A stretch of 51,037 bases of DNA from Myxococcales bacterium (GCA_028287105.1 JAQBQH010000206.1:1-51037), one strand, 5' to 3'. Numbered from the stretch's first letter, positions 1-8,124 are shown. The notes: generated from the sequence alone by a model not told the origin. Program-made: numbers and translations.

Positions 1-105
1 CCGCTTCCGCGGCGTGCTCCTCCATCGGGGCCGCCCAGGTCGCGCTTCGCGCGACGCGGCCCCTCTACGCCGCCGGGAGGTCGCCTCACTGCGTCCGCTC
101 TAGCG
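1..105 (-). repeat. Structured hairpin repeat, copy A (cut by window edge)
   Basis: Read on the minus strand this stretch aligns base for base, with scattered substitutions, to copy B at 151-253. It folds on itself: an 8-bp perfect stem at 27-34/56-63 encloses a 7-bp perfect stem at 39-45/49-55 with a 3-base loop. Two base pairs of the 8-bp stem differ from copy B and both differences are compensated. The outer right arm found in copy B would lie before position 1. No gene is visible here. Confidence 0.7.
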
Positions 106-117
106 CCTGGTACCAGG
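106..117. repeat. Perfect 12-bp palindrome between the hairpin repeats
   Basis: CCTGGTACCAGG is a perfect palindrome lying in the spacer between the two inverted copies of the structured repeat. It could be an inter-element joint, a protein-binding site or chance. Confidence 0.4.
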
Positions 118-150
118 GCGCTCTCTCGCTCATTTGCAACCTGCTCGACG

Positions 151-300
151 CGCAGAGCGGAGGTAGTAAGGCGCGCTGCCGGCGGCGTAAAGGACCCGCG
201 TCGCGCGCGGCGCGACATCAGCGGGTCCGCTGGAGGAGCACGCCGCGCAGCGGCGACTGCGACGGATTCCGACGCCGGCAGCGCGCCTTGCTACCTCCGC
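151..300 (+). repeat. Structured hairpin repeat, copy B (complete)
   Basis: Three nested stems are visible. The outer arms 157-184 and 273-300 pair at 27 of 28 positions, and the odd one is a possible G-U. The middle stem 192-199/221-228 is 8 bp and perfect. The inner stem 200-206/210-216 is 7 bp and perfect. The segment 231-247 is also the exact reverse complement of 8-24 in copy A. It could be a small mobile (MITE/REP-like) element or a structured RNA. No transposase or reverse transcriptase is seen nearby. Confidence 0.7.
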
Positions 301-333
301 GACCCCAGCCGACTTTTCGCTTAGCTGACGTCG

Positions 334-978
334 CTAGCTACCGAACAGCTTACGCCACGCGCGACGCCGCGCCTCGAGGACGGCGGCGTCGATGTCGCCA
401 TGCGTGTAGCCCGACAGCGGCGTCACGACATCGAAGTAGCTGAGGAACCACGGCCACTGTTGCGCCGCGAGGTTGTAGTCGTGGATGGCGGCGAACTGAT
501 TGCGCGCGCCGGTGTCGGGCACGCCGGTGTAGCTGTTGAGACGCGGTCCGTTCGACCAGAAGGGCGTCCAGTAGTTGGCGTTGGGATCGGCGACGCCGTG
601 CTGCCCGAGATAGTCGCGTCGCTGTTCCGCGGTCCAGCCCTGCGTGAAGCCGGGCGCGCCCCACTGTAGCGAGGACGATCCAATCGGGCCCAGCGGAATG
701 CCCCCGGAGACCGGCACGACGTCGGGCGCCGATGTAGGCGTGGCGCGCGGCCCACTCGAATCGGCGGGGCCGGCGGCGGCGGATCGCGCCTGCGCGGAGG
801 CGCTGCCGGCGCAGCTCCCGTCGAGCGCCGCGATACAGTCGCCGCCGCGTTCTACCGTCGCTGCGACGTGCGCTTCGAAGCTCCGCCAGCCGGCGATGCT
901 GCCGACTCCGACCACCATCGCGAGCACCGCCCATTCGATCGTGGCGGCGCCGCGCATCCGAGATCGACGTGTCTGCAC
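334..978 (-). CDS. Type IVb pilin-like (Flp/TadE-type) protein
   Basis: The 214-residue product starts with a short basic leader followed by a hydrophobic segment. The sequence RMRG|AATIEWAVL fits prepilin peptidase processing after Gly10 with Glu at +5, as in Flp and TadE pilins, so the product is probably an exported pseudopilin or minor pilin. The rest is a Pro/Ser/Ala-rich linker and a globular C-terminal part of about 110 residues that I do not recognise; it may carry a separate function. The start used is a GTG that gives the full leader; an ATG seven codons later at 957 leaves only a three-residue leader. No tad or pil assembly genes are visible, so it is an orphan here. The processing site is seen; the pilin role is inferred. 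Confidence 0.6.
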   Translation of the reverse strand: MQTRRSRMRGAATIEWAVLAMVVGVGSIAGWRSFEAHVAATVERGGDCIAALDGSCAGSASAQARSAAAGPADSSGPRATPTSAPDVVPVSGGIPLGPIGSSSLQWGAPGFTQGWTAEQRRDYLGQHGVADPNANYWTPFWSNGPRLNSYTGVPDTGARNQFAAIHDYNLAAQQWPWFLSYFDVVTPLSGYTHGDIDAAVLEARRRAWRKLFGS

Positions 979-1018
979 GTGCGCGGTGCACTACAAGATT
1001 CGCACCAGCGCGCGAGAC

Positions 1019-1867
1019 TCAGGTGGGCGGAGCAGAGTCGCCGCCAGGCAGCGGCGGCTTGGGCTTGCGTTTGAACATGCTGCGAAACCAGCCGCTGGTC
1101 TGCTGCGGATCCGCCGACGGGCTGGTCATCTTCTCCTGGACCTTGGCGATGAGCTGATCGACCTCGCCGGCGTCGAAGTAGAGCGCGTCGCAGCCGCTGC
1201 AACGATCGATGGTGATGCCCTCGAAGGTCTCTTCGGCGAAGTTCTTGCCGCACTTGGGACAGCGCAGCTTGTAGCTGCCCAGCTCGGCGCGCGCGGTGAG
1301 CAGCTCGTTGGCGACGCGGCCGCGATCGCCGTCGCTGTTGTCGGCGCGGCGGATCGCCTCCTCGGTCTTGCGCGTCGCCTCGTCGGCGCGGCGCGTGGCC
1401 TCGTCGGCGCGGCGCGTGGCGGCGGCGAGGTCGACCGAGAACTTGAGCGCCTCGGCGCGCAGCTTGTCGAGCTCCACCTGTTGGTCGCGCGCCTGTTGCG
1501 AGGCGCGCTCGTGGTCGCCCTGGAAGCGCTCGCCGTCGGCGCGCGAGGCGCTCAGCTCGCCGGAGAGCCGCTGCAGCGTGGCGCGCGCGGCTTCGAGCTC
1601 GCGCCGCAGCCCGTCGTCGGGAGGGGCGGCCTGCTTCACGGTCGTGGTCGGCTGGCCGACGCCGCGATTGACGTTCTCGAGCGGCATGGCCTTGGCGACC
1701 GCCTTGGCCCTGGCGGCCGGCTTGCCCTTGGCGGCCGGCTTGCCCTTGGCCGCCGGTTTGGCCTTCGTCGCCGACCTGGCCTTCGTCGCCGACTTCTTGG
1801 CGACCGGCTTCGCCTTGCCAGCGGCTGGTTTGCCCTTCCCCGCCGACTTCTTCGATTTCGACGCCAT
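1019..1867 (-). CDS. Lys/Ala-rich coiled-coil protein with C-terminal TFIIB-type zinc ribbon
   Basis: The 282-residue product has three parts. Residues 1-60 are a Lys/Ala/Pro-rich tail resembling histone H1 or HU-type tails, built from short repeats such as AAKGKP. Residues about 85-180 are a predicted coiled coil with the exact heptad RRADEAT repeated. Residues 203-240 are a zinc ribbon with Cys203, Cys206, Cys223 and Cys226 followed by YFDAGEVDQL, the signature of the zf-TFIIB family. The basic tail suggests nucleic acid or polyanion binding; no enzyme domain is present. It is divergent from the NrtR-like gene and shares an 84-bp intergenic region with it, so the operator there could influence both. 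Confidence 0.75.
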   Translation of the reverse strand: MASKSKKSAGKGKPAAGKAKPVAKKSATKARSATKAKPAAKGKPAAKGKPAARAKAVAKAMPLENVNRGVGQPTTTVKQAAPPDDGLRRELEAARATLQRLSGELSASRADGERFQGDHERASQQARDQQVELDKLRAEALKFSVDLAAATRRADEATRRADEATRKTEEAIRRADNSDGDRGRVANELLTARAELGSYKLRCPKCGKNFAEETFEGITIDRCSGCDALYFDAGEVDQLIAKVQEKMTSPSADPQQTSGWFRSMFKRKPKPPLPGGDSAPPT

Positions 1868-1905
1868 GGTCGATTGTCGTCCTCATCCGGCAACTTGCGC
1901 AAATG

Positions 1906-1934
1906 TTGACTTAGATGCAATCGGCATATATGCA
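1906..1934 (+). promoter_or_regulatory. Sigma-70-type promoter of the NrtR-like gene
   Basis: A -35 hexamer TTGACT at 1906-1911 and a -10-like TATGCA at 1929-1934 are separated by 17 bp. The expected transcription start is about 10 bases before the ATG at 1952, which fits the lack of a Shine-Dalgarno sequence there. The -10 element sits at the centre of the operator dyad. Confidence 0.5.
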
Positions 1935-1946
1935 TTGTGCATCTAA
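1911..1946. promoter_or_regulatory. 36-bp operator-like dyad overlapping the promoter
   Basis: TTAGATGCA at 1911-1919 and TGCATCTAA at 1938-1946 are perfect inverted arms. The 10-bp palindrome GCATATATGC at 1924-1933 has the same centre, giving 14 of 18 paired positions over the whole site. It covers the region from the -35 to just before the start codon, a typical position for autorepression by the downstream NrtR-like regulator. Confidence 0.6.
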
Positions 1947-1951
1947 CTCCC

Positions 1952-2671
1952 ATGGCCGCCAAGTCCAAAGCCGGGTCGCTCGAGCGCCATCCGCGCCCCA
2001 GCGTCGCCGTCGACGTGGTCGCGCTCACCGTCGAAGCCGGCCAGCTCCGCGTCGCGCTCTACAAGCGCGCCGAGCCGCCGCAGCGCGGCCACTTCGCGCT
2101 CCCCGGCGGCTTCATGCACATCGACGAGTCGATCGACGACGCCGCCAATCGCGTCATGGCCGCCAAGGTCGGCCTGGCCGGCAGCTTCCTCGAGCAGCTC
2201 TACACCTTCGGCGATCTGCGCCGCGATCCGCGCGGGCGCGTCATCACCGTCGCCTACTACGCGCTCGTCGACGCCCGGCGCTTTCGCGCCAAGGCGACCC
2301 CGGCGGCGCGCTCGGCGCGCGTCCTCGTGCCCTGGCCCGGCGAGACCGGCGGTCCCGTCGACGTCGTCGGTGACGACGGCCGCGCGCTGCCGCTCTTCCT
2401 CGATCACGCCGACCTCCTCGGGCTCGCGGTCAAGCAGCTGCGCGGCAAGCTCGACGACAGCCCGGTCGGATTCCAGCTCCTGCCGACGGAGTTCACGCTG
2501 CGCCAGCTGCAAGAGATCCACGAGGCGGTGCGCGGCGAGCCGCTCAACAAGGACTCGTTCCGGCGCCGCATGTTGGCCTCGGGGCTGCTCGAGGCCACTG
2601 GCGCGCACGAGCGCGAGGTGGTGCACCGCCCCGCCGAGCTCTATCGCTTCACCCGGCGCAGCGCCCTCTGA
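1952..2671 (+). CDS. NrtR-like transcriptional regulator with a degenerate Nudix domain
   Basis: The 239-residue product has a Nudix fold at about 15-150 and a C-terminal winged-helix region at about 165-239 (FTLRQLQEIHEAV, then FRRRML), the layout of NrtR regulators that bind ADP-ribose and control NAD metabolism. The Nudix box is recognisable by Gly53, Glu59, Arg67, Gly74 and Leu75. The three catalytic glutamates of REUXEE are replaced by Val68, Ala71 and Lys72, so hydrolysis is unlikely and a sensing role is favoured. The start is the ATG directly after the operator dyad; an upstream in-frame GTG at 1937 lies inside that dyad. No NAD salvage gene is adjacent; nnrD lies about 14 kb away. 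The target may be this gene itself or the divergent zinc-ribbon gene. Confidence 0.8.
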   Translation: MAAKSKAGSLERHPRPSVAVDVVALTVEAGQLRVALYKRAEPPQRGHFALPGGFMHIDESIDDAANRVMAAKVGLAGSFLEQLYTFGDLRRDPRGRVITVAYYALVDARRFRAKATPAARSARVLVPWPGETGGPVDVVGDDGRALPLFLDHADLLGLAVKQLRGKLDDSPVGFQLLPTEFTLRQLQEIHEAVRGEPLNKDSFRRRMLASGLLEATGAHEREVVHRPAELYRFTRRSAL

Positions 2672-2790
2672 GCGCACGCGCTGCGAAACAAGCCGTCGAC
2701 CGCGCTCTTCGCCTGACCCTCTCGTGAGCGAGGCGTGGGCCAGTGTGGGCAGCGCGACCACGCTCGTCGACGGCTCGATCGGGGCCGGCG

Positions 2791-2830
2791 CCGACGGGGT
2801 CCAAGGTTGGCCGACGGGGTCCAAGGTTGG
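2791..2830. repeat. Perfect 20-bp tandem duplication
   Basis: Two identical 20-bp units lie head to tail at 2791-2810 and 2811-2830, followed by five bases of a third. They sit in the 221-bp gap before the TRAP solute-binding gene. This could be a slippage product or a doubled binding site. Confidence 0.85.
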
Positions 2831-2892
2831 CCGACTGCGCGCCGCCGAAGAGGCGATGTCGAGCTCGCCGCCTGACGGTCGCGTGTGATAAA

Positions 2893-3873
2893 GTGATCAA
2901 CGTGCGAGTGTCGCCGGTGGTCGCAATCGCGCTGTGGTGCGCCGTCGCCTCCGCGGCCGACCCGCCGCTGCGCATGGGGACCGTCGTTCCCGACGGAACG
3001 TCCTGGGCGCGCGAGCTCAAGGCGTTCGCGCGCGAGGTCGAGGAGGGCTCGCACGTCAAGGTGAAGTTCTACTGGGGCGGCATCACCGGCGACGACGCCG
3101 AGGCGATTCGCCGCATCCGGCGCGGTCAGCTCGACGGCGCCGCCGGCGCAGCCACCTGCAGCGAGCTGGCGCCTTCGTTGAAGGCGACGCGCCTGCAGGG
3201 GATCTTCCCGACCCGCGACGATCACGAGCGCCTCGTGCATCAGCTGCCGCATCTCGAGGAGGAATTTCGCAAGCAGGGCTTCGTCGTGCTCGGCATCGTC
3301 AGCCTCGGCCCGAGCGTGCTCTTCTCGCGCACGCCGGTCACGAGCTGGGACCAGATCAAGAGGCTGCGGCTCTGGCGCTGGGACATCGACCCGGTCGCCT
3401 GGCAGCACGACCGGCTCATGGGCCTCACCATCGTGCCCACCTCGGTCGAGAACGCGTCCGCCGCGTTCGACGGCGGCAAGGTCGACGGCTTCGTCGCGCT
3501 CGCCGCCTCGGCGCTGGCCTTTCAGTGGCACTCGCGCGCGCCGTACATCCTGCCGCTCGAGTTCGACTACCTCAACGCCTGCCTCGTCCTGTCGCTGAGC
3601 GCGTGGGATGCGCTGTCGATCGAGACCCAGCGCACCGTGCGCGCCGCCGGCGCCAAGCTGGAGCGCCGGATGGAGCTCGTCGGCCGTGAATCGGACCGCA
3701 CCGTCTTGCAGGCGTTCGTCGGCCACACCGTGCGCTCGACCACCGTGCCAGCTGCGACGCGCGAGGCGTTCGTCAAGGCCGCCCACGACACCCGCGCGCG
3801 CGCCGAGGGCGACGGGCAGGTGCCGGGTGACGCCGTGCAGTGGATCCTGCAGCACCTCGGCGCGCCGCACTGA
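2893..3873 (+). CDS. TRAP transporter solute-binding protein, DctP family
   Basis: The 326-residue product begins with an export signal (VSPVVAIALWCAVASAA) followed by the periplasmic binding fold of DctP-type TRAP receptors: MGTVVPDGTSWARELKAF near the mature N-terminus, a central LRLW segment where the family's ligand-binding arginine is expected, and a helical C-terminus. The chosen start is GTG at 2893; a second GTG at 2902 is possible and no clear ribosome-binding site favours either. The DctQ and DctM membrane subunits are not present in the window, so it must work with distant subunits or has been repurposed. The next gene is convergent and encodes a TPR lipoprotein; TRAP systems with a periplasmic TPR component (TatT type) are known, but a partnership here is only a guess. 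Confidence 0.75.
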   Translation: MINVRVSPVVAIALWCAVASAADPPLRMGTVVPDGTSWARELKAFAREVEEGSHVKVKFYWGGITGDDAEAIRRIRRGQLDGAAGAATCSELAPSLKATRLQGIFPTRDDHERLVHQLPHLEEEFRKQGFVVLGIVSLGPSVLFSRTPVTSWDQIKRLRLWRWDIDPVAWQHDRLMGLTIVPTSVENASAAFDGGKVDGFVALAASALAFQWHSRAPYILPLEFDYLNACLVLSLSAWDALSIETQRTVRAAGAKLERRMELVGRESDRTVLQAFVGHTVRSTTVPAATREAFVKAAHDTRARAEGDGQVPGDAVQWILQHLGAPH

Positions 3874-3875
3874 CG

Positions 3876-3895
3876 CGGTGCCGGCGCTCGCACCG
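3876..3895. terminator. Hairpin between convergent genes
   Basis: A perfect 6-bp GC-rich stem CGGTGC/GCACCG with an 8-base loop lies directly after the TRAP gene stop and before the end of the convergent lipoprotein gene. There is no T-tract, so it is at best a weak or factor-assisted bidirectional terminator. Confidence 0.35.
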
Positions 3896-3900
3896 GTCGG

Positions 3901-4773
3901 CTACGGCGCGCGGCTCTTCGTCGCCGCCAGCTCGCGCAGCATGATCACCTTCATCCCATACTCGTAGCCGGCCTCGATGCGCTTGCGAATCGCCTGCGCG
4001 CCGGCGCCGTCGCCCGCGGCGTCGTAGGCGAGCCACAGCACGTACAGATCCTGGAGGTCGCTGTCCTTGTCGGGATCGACCTGCTTCGCCGCCGCCAGCG
4101 CCGCGGCCGCGTCGTGTCGGCGCACGCCGAAGAAGGCCGCCAGCACCGCGACCCCGTCGTGCTCATCGGGCATGCGCGCCATCTTTTCGTAGGTCGAGCG
4201 CGCTTCGTCGGCCGCCCGCGCCGAGGCTGCGCGCGCGTCGCCCGACTTGCGCTCGGCGTCGTCGAGATAGAGATAGGCGCGGTCCCACCAGTAGTGCAAG
4301 AGCACGCCGCGTCGATCTTCGTCGGAGACCTTGGCCGCCTCGATGGTCTCGCGGACCCGCTCGTTCTCGGCGAGCGCGCCGTCGAGGTCATGCTGCGCCC
4401 AGCGCACCCAGATGATCGCGTTGTGCCCCATGGCCTCGTTGTCGAAGCGCCCGCCGGCGTGCTCGCGCGCGAGCATGCGCTCGAACACCTCGATCGCGCC
4501 CTTGAAGTTGGCCTGGTAGAGGAACACCGTCGCGCGATCGTAGGCCGCGATGCGCGCGCTCTTGTCGTCGCTGCCGCGCTCGATCGGCTCGAGGCAGCGA
4601 TCGGCCTCGGGGAGCTTCTTGGCGTCGAGGAGCGCGTGACACGCCTTGAGCTGCGCCTTCAGATCCGTCGCTGTCGCCACCTGCGCGCCTGTATGCGGCG
4701 TGTGCGCGCAGCCACCAACGAGGTGCGCGGCGAGGAGCGCGGCGGCGAGCGCCAACCGGGGAGTCGTATTCAT
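3901..4773 (-). CDS. TPR-containing lipoprotein
   Basis: The 290-residue product has a lipoprotein signal with lipobox LVGGC and lipidated Cys22, followed by helical repeats through the rest of the chain (for example AYDRATVFLYQANFKGAIEVFERML and later Ala-rich helix pairs) that read as divergent tetratricopeptide repeats. It should be anchored to the outer face of a membrane and act as a scaffold. It converges on the DctP-family gene with 27 bp between stops. A TatT-like role for that receptor is possible but unproven. No catalytic motif is visible. Confidence 0.65.
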   Translation of the reverse strand: MNTTPRLALAAALLAAHLVGGCAHTPHTGAQVATATDLKAQLKACHALLDAKKLPEADRCLEPIERGSDDKSARIAAYDRATVFLYQANFKGAIEVFERMLAREHAGGRFDNEAMGHNAIIWVRWAQHDLDGALAENERVRETIEAAKVSDEDRRGVLLHYWWDRAYLYLDDAERKSGDARAASARAADEARSTYEKMARMPDEHDGVAVLAAFFGVRRHDAAAALAAAKQVDPDKDSDLQDLYVLWLAYDAAGDGAGAQAIRKRIEAGYEYGMKVIMLRELAATKSRAP

Positions 4774-4822
4774 GCGCGCACCATAATGCTATAAACGGCA
4801 CGTTACAATTCGGGGGGAACCC

Positions 4823-6247
4823 ATGCGCGCGCGACTGGCAGTGATCCTGGGCTGCGTCTTCTGGTCGGGAACGGCTCAGGCATTTTGCGGATTCTTCGTC
4901 GCTGGCGGCGATTCGAAGCTGACCAACAACGCGTCGCAGGTAGCGCTCTTACGCAAGGGCAACCGCACGGTCATGACGATGGCCAACAACTACCAGGGGC
5001 CGCCCGAGAGCTTCGCCATGGTGGTGCCGGTGCCGGTGGTCTTGCAGAAGCAGGACGTCAAGACGCTGCCGGCCGACGTGTTCGATCACATCGACTCGCT
5101 CTCGGCGCCGCGGCTCGTCGAATACTGGGAGCGCGACCCCTGCTACGTGGATCGGCGCGAAATGGAAGAGGACCGGGCGCCCTCGGCGCCGATGAAGAAG
5201 GGCGGATCGAGCCGCGGCGAAGGCGGGCTGGGGGTCAAGGTCGAGGCGCAGTTCGTCGTCGGTGAGTACGAGATCGTGGTGCTCAGCGCCAAGGACTCGG
5301 GCGGGCTCGACAAGTGGCTGCGGCTCAACAACTACAAGATCCCGGCGGGCGCGGCGGAGGCGCTGGCGCCGTACGTGCGCGACCAGATGAAGTTCTTCGT
5401 CGCCAAGGTCGACATCCACAAGGTCAAGCGCGACGCCAACGGCACGGTGCAGCTGTCGCCGCTGCGCTTCTCGTTCGAGTCGAACGAGCTGCGGCTGCCG
5501 GTGCGCCTCGGGCTGCTCAATGCCAACGGCAAGCAGGACCTCATCATCTATGTGCTGCATCCGACGTCGCGCTTCGAGGTGGCGAATTATCCCAACGTGT
5601 TCATCCCGACCAACCTCGACGTCGTCGATGCGGTGCGCCAGAGCTTCGCCTCGTTCTATGCCGAGCTCTTCGACGCCACGATGGGGCGCATGCAGGGCAA
5701 GGCGGTGGTGACCGAGTACGCCTGGCAGACCAGCTCCTGCGATCCCTGTCCGGTGCCGCCGCTGCAGCCGAGCGATCTGGCGACGCTCGGCGACGACGCG
5801 AGCGTCGCGCCCGCGGGGCAGCCGATGCAGAAGACGCGCGGCGGCTTCTACGGAAACTTCGCCAGCTGGGTGCTCACGCGCCTGCACACGCGCTATTCCA
5901 AGGAGTCGCTCTCCGAAGATCTCGTCTTCCGCGAGGCCAGGCCGGTGACCGGTGGGCGCGCCAACTACGACGGCACCAGCGGCGATGCCGGCGCCAGCGT
6001 GCAGGCGGGCGGCGAGAACAACTTCCAGGGCCGCTACATCATCCGCCACTATTGGAGCGGGGCGGTGAAGTGCGATCAGCCGCGCTACAACGTCTGGGGC
6101 GGTCCGCCCGACGGTGGCCAGCCGACGGCGAACGCGGCCAAGGGGCTGGCGACGGCGGAGCGCGGCAAGGTGCGCCTGCCGAGCGTCGTGCGTTCGCCGG
6201 TGCCGGTGCTCGGGATCGCCGGACAGCCGCCGCCACGCCGCAAGTAA
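4823..6247 (+). CDS. DUF2330 family exported protein
   Basis: The 474-residue product has a signal peptide with likely cleavage after AQA (residue 20). The mature protein opens with the family hallmark FCGFFV, then NNASQVALLRKGNRTVMTM and FAMVVPVPVVL, a combination I recognise from DUF2330. Cysteines at the mature N-terminus, in the DPC segment and in SSCDPCP suggest disulfides. The function of the family is not established to my knowledge. A G-rich ribosome-binding site (GGGGGG at about 4813) precedes the ATG. The stop overlaps the start of the multiheme cytochrome gene by one base (TAATG), so the two are translationally coupled and probably act together in the periplasm. Confidence 0.8.
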   Translation: MRARLAVILGCVFWSGTAQAFCGFFVAGGDSKLTNNASQVALLRKGNRTVMTMANNYQGPPESFAMVVPVPVVLQKQDVKTLPADVFDHIDSLSAPRLVEYWERDPCYVDRREMEEDRAPSAPMKKGGSSRGEGGLGVKVEAQFVVGEYEIVVLSAKDSGGLDKWLRLNNYKIPAGAAEALAPYVRDQMKFFVAKVDIHKVKRDANGTVQLSPLRFSFESNELRLPVRLGLLNANGKQDLIIYVLHPTSRFEVANYPNVFIPTNLDVVDAVRQSFASFYAELFDATMGRMQGKAVVTEYAWQTSSCDPCPVPPLQPSDLATLGDDASVAPAGQPMQKTRGGFYGNFASWVLTRLHTRYSKESLSEDLVFREARPVTGGRANYDGTSGDAGASVQAGGENNFQGRYIIRHYWSGAVKCDQPRYNVWGGPPDGGQPTANAAKGLATAERGKVRLPSVVRSPVPVLGIAGQPPPRRK

Positions 6248-8124
6248 TGAAGCGTCGATGCCGGCTCCGAGGCGCGCTCGGAGTGGCGCTGCTCCTGGCG
6301 GCGTCGAGCGCGCGCGCGGACGCGCCGGCATGCGTACGCTGCCACGCCGACGTGGCGGCGCAGTGGCGCGCTTCGGCGCATCGCCATTCGTCGTTCAATA
6401 ATCCTTATTATGCGATGTCGATAAACGAGTTTCGCGCCGAGCGCGGGGCGCCGGCCTCGCGCTTTTGCGCGCGCTGCCACGATCCGGCGCTGATCAAGGA
6501 CGGCACGATCGACGCCGTTGTCGACGAGAACGCGGCCGCCGCGCAGGCCGGCATCGAGTGCCTGGTCTGTCACTCGATCGACGTCGCGCCGCTCACGGGC
6601 AACGGCGAATATCATTTAACCGATATTGCGGTATCGGGCGAAATGGCGGTGCACAAGGCGCGGCTGCGGCCGGCGCTCCTCGGTACGTCGGCGCTCTGCC
6701 AGAGCTGTCACAAGGTGGCGCTGACCGAGGCGCTGACCGGCGACCGCTGGCTGCGCGGCCAGGACGACTACGATCCATGGCTCGCCAGCGCCGCCGCCGG
6801 CCACGGCGCGGGTGCCATTCCGCGTCCGGAGCGGCGCGCGCGCTGTCAGGACTGCCACATGCCGCTCGAGCCGGTCCGCCTCGGCGACGCCGCCGCCAAG
6901 AACGGCATGATTCGCTCGCATCGATTCGTCGGCGCCAACACGGCGCTGCCTTTCTTGCGCGGCGACACCGACATGCTGGCGCGCACGACGGAGCTGCTCC
7001 GGGGCAGCGCCAGCGTCGATCTCGTGTGGGCGGCGAACGGCGCGCTCGACGTGGTCCTGCGCAGCCGCGGCGTGGGCCATCGCTTCCCCGGCGGCACCGT
7101 CGACTCGAACGAGGTGTGGCTCGAGGTCGAGGCGCGTGACGCGGCGGATCGCGTCGTCGCGCGCTCGGGCGACCTCGACCGCGACGGCACGCTCGACGCC
7201 GGCGCGCACCTGGTCCGCGCGCAGCCGGTCGACGGCGAGGGGCGCCCGCTCTTGCGGCGCGATCCGCAACACATGCGCGGCGTCGCCTATGACACCTCGC
7301 TCTCGCCCGCCGATCCGCAGGTGGTGCGCTATCTCGTGCCGCCGCCGGCGCAGACGGTGCGTGTGCGGCTGCTCTATCGGAAGTTCTCGGCCGCGTATGC
7401 GCGCGCGGCCTGTGCGACCGTGCGCGACGTCGAGACGCGCCGGCGCTGCCTGGCGCCGCCGGTGACCGAAATCGCGCGCGCCGAGCTGCGTGCAGGCGCG
7501 GCCCCGGCGGCCGATTGGCAGCGCGCCCTCGATCACGGGCTGGCGCTGGCCGACGCCGTCGTCGAGCGCGCCGAGGAGGCGCTGCCGTCGCTGCTGCGCG
7601 CCCGCACGCTGGCGCCGGAGCGGCCGGAGCCGGAGCTGGGCCTGGCGCGGCTGGCGCTGGCGCTCGGTCGCACCGACGAGGCGGTGGCGGCGACGGTGCG
7701 CGCCGAGCGCAAGCAGCCCAACCTGCCGGCCGCGCTGCTCCTGCGCGCCACCGCGCTCTATCGCGCCTACCGCTTCGCCGCCGCGCGCGCACCGGCGGAG
7801 ACGCTGGTGTCGCTCGTCCCCGAGGACCGCGCGGCGCTCGTGCTGATCGCCAAGATCCGCGGGGTCGACGGCGACGCTCCTGGTGCCCTCGGCGCCGCCG
7901 ACGAGCTCTTGCGGCTCGATCCGGAGGACCCCGAGGCGCACTATCAGCGCGCCCTCGCGCTCGCCGCCCTCGGTCGCGACGACGAGGCACACGCCGCCGA
8001 GGCGCGCTACGTGCGCCATCGCTCCGCGCTCGAGACCAACCTGTTGCTGCGCGAAAAATTTCGCGCACGCGAGCCGCGCCGCGCCGACGAGGCAATTCCG
8101 GTACATACCCACCGTCTCAGGTGA
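6247..8124 (+). CDS. Pentaheme cytochrome c with C-terminal TPR domain
   Basis: The 625-residue product has a signal peptide (cleavage near SARA) and five CxxCH heme-attachment motifs at residues 29-33, 74-78, 105-109, 151-155 and 200-204, resembling the cytochrome c554 / doubled-CXXCH families. A beta-rich domain follows at about 235-370 (VGHRFPGGTVDSNEVWLEV), and then at least four TPR-like Ala/Leu-rich helix pairs at about 420-600. This layout suggests a periplasmic electron carrier with a docking platform. Translation is coupled to the upstream DUF2330 gene. The start is the overlapping ATG; a much longer open frame reaching back over the DUF2330 gene is a shadow. Confidence 0.8.
   Translation: MKRRCRLRGALGVALLLAASSARADAPACVRCHADVAAQWRASAHRHSSFNNPYYAMSINEFRAERGAPASRFCARCHDPALIKDGTIDAVVDENAAAAQAGIECLVCHSIDVAPLTGNGEYHLTDIAVSGEMAVHKARLRPALLGTSALCQSCHKVALTEALTGDRWLRGQDDYDPWLASAAAGHGAGAIPRPERRARCQDCHMPLEPVRLGDAAAKNGMIRSHRFVGANTALPFLRGDTDMLARTTELLRGSASVDLVWAANGALDVVLRSRGVGHRFPGGTVDSNEVWLEVEARDAADRVVARSGDLDRDGTLDAGAHLVRAQPVDGEGRPLLRRDPQHMRGVAYDTSLSPADPQVVRYLVPPPAQTVRVRLLYRKFSAAYARAACATVRDVETRRRCLAPPVTEIARAELRAGAAPAADWQRALDHGLALADAVVERAEEALPSLLRARTLAPERPEPELGLARLALALGRTDEAVAATVRAERKQPNLPAALLLRATALYRAYRFAAARAPAETLVSLVPEDRAALVLIAKIRGVDGDAPGALGAADELLRLDPEDPEAHYQRALALAALGRDDEAHAAEARYVRHRSALETNLLLREKFRAREPRRADEAIPVHTHRLR

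Noticed and set aside
1-300. Retron or other RT-linked structured RNA
   Set aside because: The fold is retron-like in size, but no reverse transcriptase or accessory gene is in the first 10 kb.
852-1886. Long open frame covering the pilin and zinc-ribbon genes
   Set aside because: It has Arg-rich composition typical of a shifted frame in GC-rich DNA and runs through two better-supported genes.
5314-6246. N-terminal extension of the pentaheme protein
   Set aside because: The frame reads through the DUF2330 gene in another frame and its composition is Arg/Ala-rich noise; the signal peptide begins at 6247.
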